A stretch of DNA of 15,655 nt from an uncultured Succinatimonas sp. (lineage in GTDB: Bacteria; Pseudomonadota; Gammaproteobacteria; Enterobacterales; Succinivibrionaceae), in assembly GCA_937880335.1 (NCBI GenBank), contig CALFLJ010000133.1:1-15655 (forward strand), given 5' to 3'. Under the pieces are notes generated by a model. That model worked only from the letters and a program-made list of their open reading frames with translations. It searched no databases and was not told where the DNA came from. Made by a program: the position numbers and the translations under genes. This document shows positions 13,199 to 15,655 of this stretch, piece after piece; within the stretch, counting starts at the first letter, position 1; the number at the start of each line of letters is the position of its first letter.

Positions 13199-13922
13199 AA
13201 TTCTTTTTAGAAACACAAAAAAAGATCATTTACTAAAAATTATAAAGCTACCTGCCTGCATATAAATTCCACAGTCTTTTATTAAGACCTTTTTTAATTT
13301 ATTCACACAGCTTTGCATAATCGGCAGAAATTATGCTGTTCCCAAAACTTACTTTAAAGTATTTTGCTATAGACTAAAGATTGAAAACAGAAATGTCTTT
13401 ATTATCTTTAAGAGAACACAATAAACTTTTATATCTACGTTATAAAACTAGTTTAAATTATTTTAGGAAACTTAAGGTTAACAATGTAGTACACAATATA
13501 TAAATAAATTTAATGTATCCTTTTAATCAAATATAAAATAACATCTCAATGATGGGGATTTCTTTTCGAGAATAAACTTGGTTTTATAGATTTTATAAAA
13601 CGGATACTTGAAAAATTTGAGTTTTTTTCTAAAAATGGAAGAAATTAAACAATAAAGTAATATTCAAATACCAACAAATTTTACCGTCATAAATTTGTGT
13701 TTAATTGTATTTTAGACAAACAAGATAGCCAAATTGATGAAATAACTTTTAGAGAAAATGGCTTAAACATTTAACTTTCGATAGTTGTACGTTCAATGTT
13801 TAGATATGATTCGCAAATTAAATGTCGTTAAAATAAAATAAATGCAAGAAAATCCTAGGTAAATTAAGTAATATAATTGCAAATAATTAACTGATTTTTC
13901 AAAAAAAAGCAAGACAATAATA
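13199..13922. other. AT-rich gene-free interval between the pst operon and tuf
   Basis: No open frame with a ribosome binding site is visible on either strand. There are small inverted repeats only: GCATAAT 13315-13321 with ATTATGC 13330-13336; GTTTTATA 13581-13588 with TATAAAAC 13594-13601; and TAAACATT 13764-13771 with AATGTTTA 13795-13802. A weak GTCTT/AAGAC hairpin (13274-13288) followed by Ts faces the plus strand with no gene before it. A small RNA cannot be excluded. Confidence 0.5.
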
Positions 13923-13923
13923 T

Positions 13924-13954
13924 AAAAACCCCCGCTTAAATCAATAAGCAGGGG
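13924..13954 (-). terminator. Rho-independent terminator of tuf
   Basis: After the tuf stop on the minus strand, CCCCTGCTTA and TAAGCGGGGG form a 10-bp stem including one G-U pair, with a 6-base loop, followed by TTTTTATA. It ends the str-operon transcript. Confidence 0.88.
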
Positions 13955-13985
13955 CCAATTTAAAACAAGATAAAACCTGTTTTAA

Positions 13986-15170
13986 TTATTCAATGATCTC
14001 ACCGACAACGCCAGCGCCTACGGTACGACCACCTTCACGAATAGCGAAGCGCTCGCCCTTAGCCATAGCTACTGGGTGAATTAAGGTTACGGTCATATCG
14101 GTGTTGTCACCTGGCATAACCATCTCTACACCTTCCTTCAACTCAATTGTTCCGGTAATATCGGTTGTACGGAAGAAGAACTGTGGACGATAGCCCTTGA
14201 AGAATGGGGTATGACGACCACCTTCATCCTTACTTAATACGTATACCTGGCCTGTGAACTTGGTGTGTGGAGTGATTGTACCTGGTGCTGCTAATACCTG
14301 TCCACGCTCTACGTCCTCACGCTTGGTGCCACGGAGTAATACGCCTACGTTATCACCTGCACGACCCTCGTCTAATAACTTGCGGAACATCTCTACGCCA
14401 GTTACTACGGTCTTAACTGTTGGACGAATACCTACAATTTCAACTTCGTCGCCTACGTGTACAATACCACGCTCTACACGGCCGGTTACTACAGTACCAC
14501 GACCTGAAATTGAGAAGATATCCTCAATTGGGAGTAAGAATGGATCGTCGATATCACGCTTTGGATCTGGAATGTAGCTGTCTAATACACCTGCTAACTC
14601 TATAATCTTCTCTTCCCACTTTGCTTCGCCGTTTAATGCGCCTAAGGCTGAACCACGAATTACTGGGGTATCATCGCCTGGGAACTGGTACTGACTGAGA
14701 AGATCACGTACGTCCATCTCTACGAGCTCTAATAACTCCTCGTCGTCAACCATATCGCACTTGTTTAAGAATACGATAATGTATGGTACACCTACCTGAC
14801 GGGCAAGAAGGATGTGCTCACGAGTCTGTGGCATAGGACCGTCGGTTGCGGCTACTACTAAGATTGCGCCGTCCATCTGGGCTGCACCGGTAATCATGTT
14901 CTTTACGTAGTCAGCGTGGCCTGGGCAGTCAACGTGGGCATAGTGACGATGCTCGGTATCATACTCTACGTGAGAGGTGTTAATGGTAATACCACGTGCC
15001 TTCTCCTCAGGAGCATTATCGATCTGGTCGAACTTTAAGGCTGCACCACCAAAGGTCTTTGCTAAAACAGTGGTGATAGCTGCAGTAAGGGTGGTCTTAC
15101 CGTGGTCAACGTGACCGATGGTACCAACGTTTACGTGAACTCTGTCACGGACAAACTTCTCTTTTGCCAT
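13986..15170 (-). CDS. tuf: Translation elongation factor Tu
   Basis: GTPase that brings aminoacyl-tRNA to the ribosome. The 394 residues are the standard proteobacterial length. G-domain motifs: GHVDHGKTT (19-27), DCPGHADY (81-88) and NKCDM (136-140). The domain II and III landmarks GRGTVVTGRVERG and KDEGGRHTPFFKGYRPQF are present. Codon use is biased to a few favoured codons, unlike the neighbouring intergenic DNA, as expected for a very highly expressed gene. AGGA ten bases before the ATG is the ribosome binding site. It follows fusA by 64 bases, the classic str-operon order (rpsL-rpsG-fusA-tuf), so this is probably the tufA copy; a second copy may exist elsewhere. Confidence 0.98.
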   Translation of the reverse strand: MAKEKFVRDRVHVNVGTIGHVDHGKTTLTAAITTVLAKTFGGAALKFDQIDNAPEEKARGITINTSHVEYDTEHRHYAHVDCPGHADYVKNMITGAAQMDGAILVVAATDGPMPQTREHILLARQVGVPYIIVFLNKCDMVDDEELLELVEMDVRDLLSQYQFPGDDTPVIRGSALGALNGEAKWEEKIIELAGVLDSYIPDPKRDIDDPFLLPIEDIFSISGRGTVVTGRVERGIVHVGDEVEIVGIRPTVKTVVTGVEMFRKLLDEGRAGDNVGVLLRGTKREDVERGQVLAAPGTITPHTKFTGQVYVLSKDEGGRHTPFFKGYRPQFFFRTTDITGTIELKEGVEMVMPGDNTDMTVTLIHPVAMAKGERFAIREGGRTVGAGVVGEIIE

Positions 15171-15194
15171 TTTTTTTATTTCCTATAGTAAGGA

Positions 15195-15216
15195 GGATGC
15201 AGTTTAAGCTGCATCC
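15195..15216 (-). other. Perfect hairpin in the fusA-tuf spacer
   Basis: GGATGCAG and CTGCATCC pair over 8 bp around a 6-base loop. No T run follows, so it is not an intrinsic terminator. On the transcript it is followed at once by CCUCCUU, complementary to a ribosome binding site, and then by the AGGA used by tuf. Confidence 0.65.
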
Positions 15217-15234
15217 AAAATTATAAAAGAATAA

Positions 15235-15655
15235 TTATTCAGACTTGGTCTGACGCTCAGCAATAACAGCCTCGGCGATGTTCTTAGGAGCCTCAGCGTA
15301 GTGACCGAACTCCATAACATAAGAGGCACGGCCCTGAGTCTGAGAACGCAGATCAGTAGCGTAACCGAACATCTCTCCGAGAGGAACCATAGCATGAACG
15401 ATCTTACCCATAGGGCCATCTTCCATGCCTTCAACGAGAGCACGACGACGGTTGAGGTCGCCGATTACGTCGCCCATGTACTCCTCAGGAGTGTCAACTT
15501 CAACCTTCATTAAAGGCTCAAGTAAAACAGGCTGTGCCTTCTTGAAGCCGTCTTTGAAAGCCATGGAAGCTGCGATCTTGAAGGCCATTTCAGAGGAGTC
15601 AACCTCGTGATAAGAACCATCAAATACAGTTACCTTAACATCAACTACTGGGTAA
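15235..15655 (-). CDS. fusA: Elongation factor G, C-terminal part only
   Basis: The last 139 codons of EF-G, the GTPase that drives ribosome translocation; the 5' part lies beyond the right edge. Visible are the end of domain IV (YPVVDVKVTVFDGSYHEVDSSEMAFK, then AASMAFKDGFKKAQPVLLEP) and domain V (MKVEVDTPEEYMGDVIGDLNRRR, MVPLGEMFGYATDLRSQTQGRASYVMEF). The frame is open to the window edge, and the ATG at 15588 is an internal methionine, not a start. The tail ends AVIAERQTKSE. It belongs to the str operon with tuf downstream. Confidence 0.97.
   Translation of the reverse strand, partial: YPVVDVKVTVFDGSYHEVDSSEMAFKIAASMAFKDGFKKAQPVLLEPLMKVEVDTPEEYMGDVIGDLNRRRALVEGMEDGPMGKIVHAMVPLGEMFGYATDLRSQTQGRASYVMEFGHYAEAPKNIAEAVIAERQTKSE

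Noticed and set aside
13273..13295. Plus-strand hairpin followed by a T run, as a terminator
   Set aside because: The stem is only five AT-rich pairs and no plus-strand gene precedes it.
15204..15234. T/A-rich spacer after fusA as an intrinsic terminator
   Set aside because: The only good hairpin nearby is followed by CCTCCTTAC and not by a T run, and fusA-tuf is normally co-transcribed.
15204..15443. Alternative minus-strand frame within the end of fusA
   Set aside because: It overlaps the clearly conserved EF-G domain V frame and resembles no protein.

Overview
The window reads as chromosomal DNA of an AT-rich gammaproteobacterium. The evidence is a fusA-tuf pair with a proteobacterial EF-Tu of 394 residues, a Braun-type murein lipoprotein (Lpp), a GlnB-type PII protein, a LuxS and a heptose-bisphosphate phosphatase (GmhB). 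The very low GC, together with apparently Clostridia-like phosphate genes, would fit a gut anaerobe such as a member of the Succinivibrionaceae. That placement is inference; no search was possible.

Layout. 1-281 is the 5' part of an unrecognised minus-strand gene that runs off the window. 282-853 is a gene-poor stretch. It holds a strong ribosome binding site and eight codons that look like the start of acetate kinase, running straight into a 118-bp inverted-repeat element. Next, all on the minus strand, come lpp, gmhB, luxS, a lipoprotein with a transglycosylase-like domain, a small PH-domain protein and glnB. One plus-strand gene (4694-5284) encodes a two-helix membrane protein resembling phage superinfection-exclusion protein SieB. 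It has a sigma-54-like promoter candidate upstream and a very strong terminator behind it. glpX (class II fructose-1,6-bisphosphatase) follows on the minus strand.

The main feature is a complete phosphate-starvation locus on the minus strand from 13006 down to 6628: pstS, pstC, pstA, pstB, phoU, phoB, phoR. From pstC to phoB the genes touch or overlap by 0-4 bases, and phoR starts at TTG two bases after phoB. The sensor has a large extracytoplasmic domain, and PhoB and PstS carry Gram-positive-type sequence signatures. Upstream of pstS are four six-base elements at exact 11-bp spacing; three of them match the Gram-positive PhoP box (TTWACA), not the enterobacterial Pho box. I therefore suspect that the operon and its operator came from a Firmicutes-like donor. 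An intrinsic terminator just before the pstC ribosome binding site should let the periplasmic binding protein be made in excess over the membrane transporter.

The right end is the str operon 3' end: the last 139 codons of fusA, a 64-bp spacer with a perfect hairpin, tuf, and its terminator. About 900 bp between that terminator and pstS contain no gene I can support. No tRNA, rRNA, CRISPR array or complete insertion sequence was seen.
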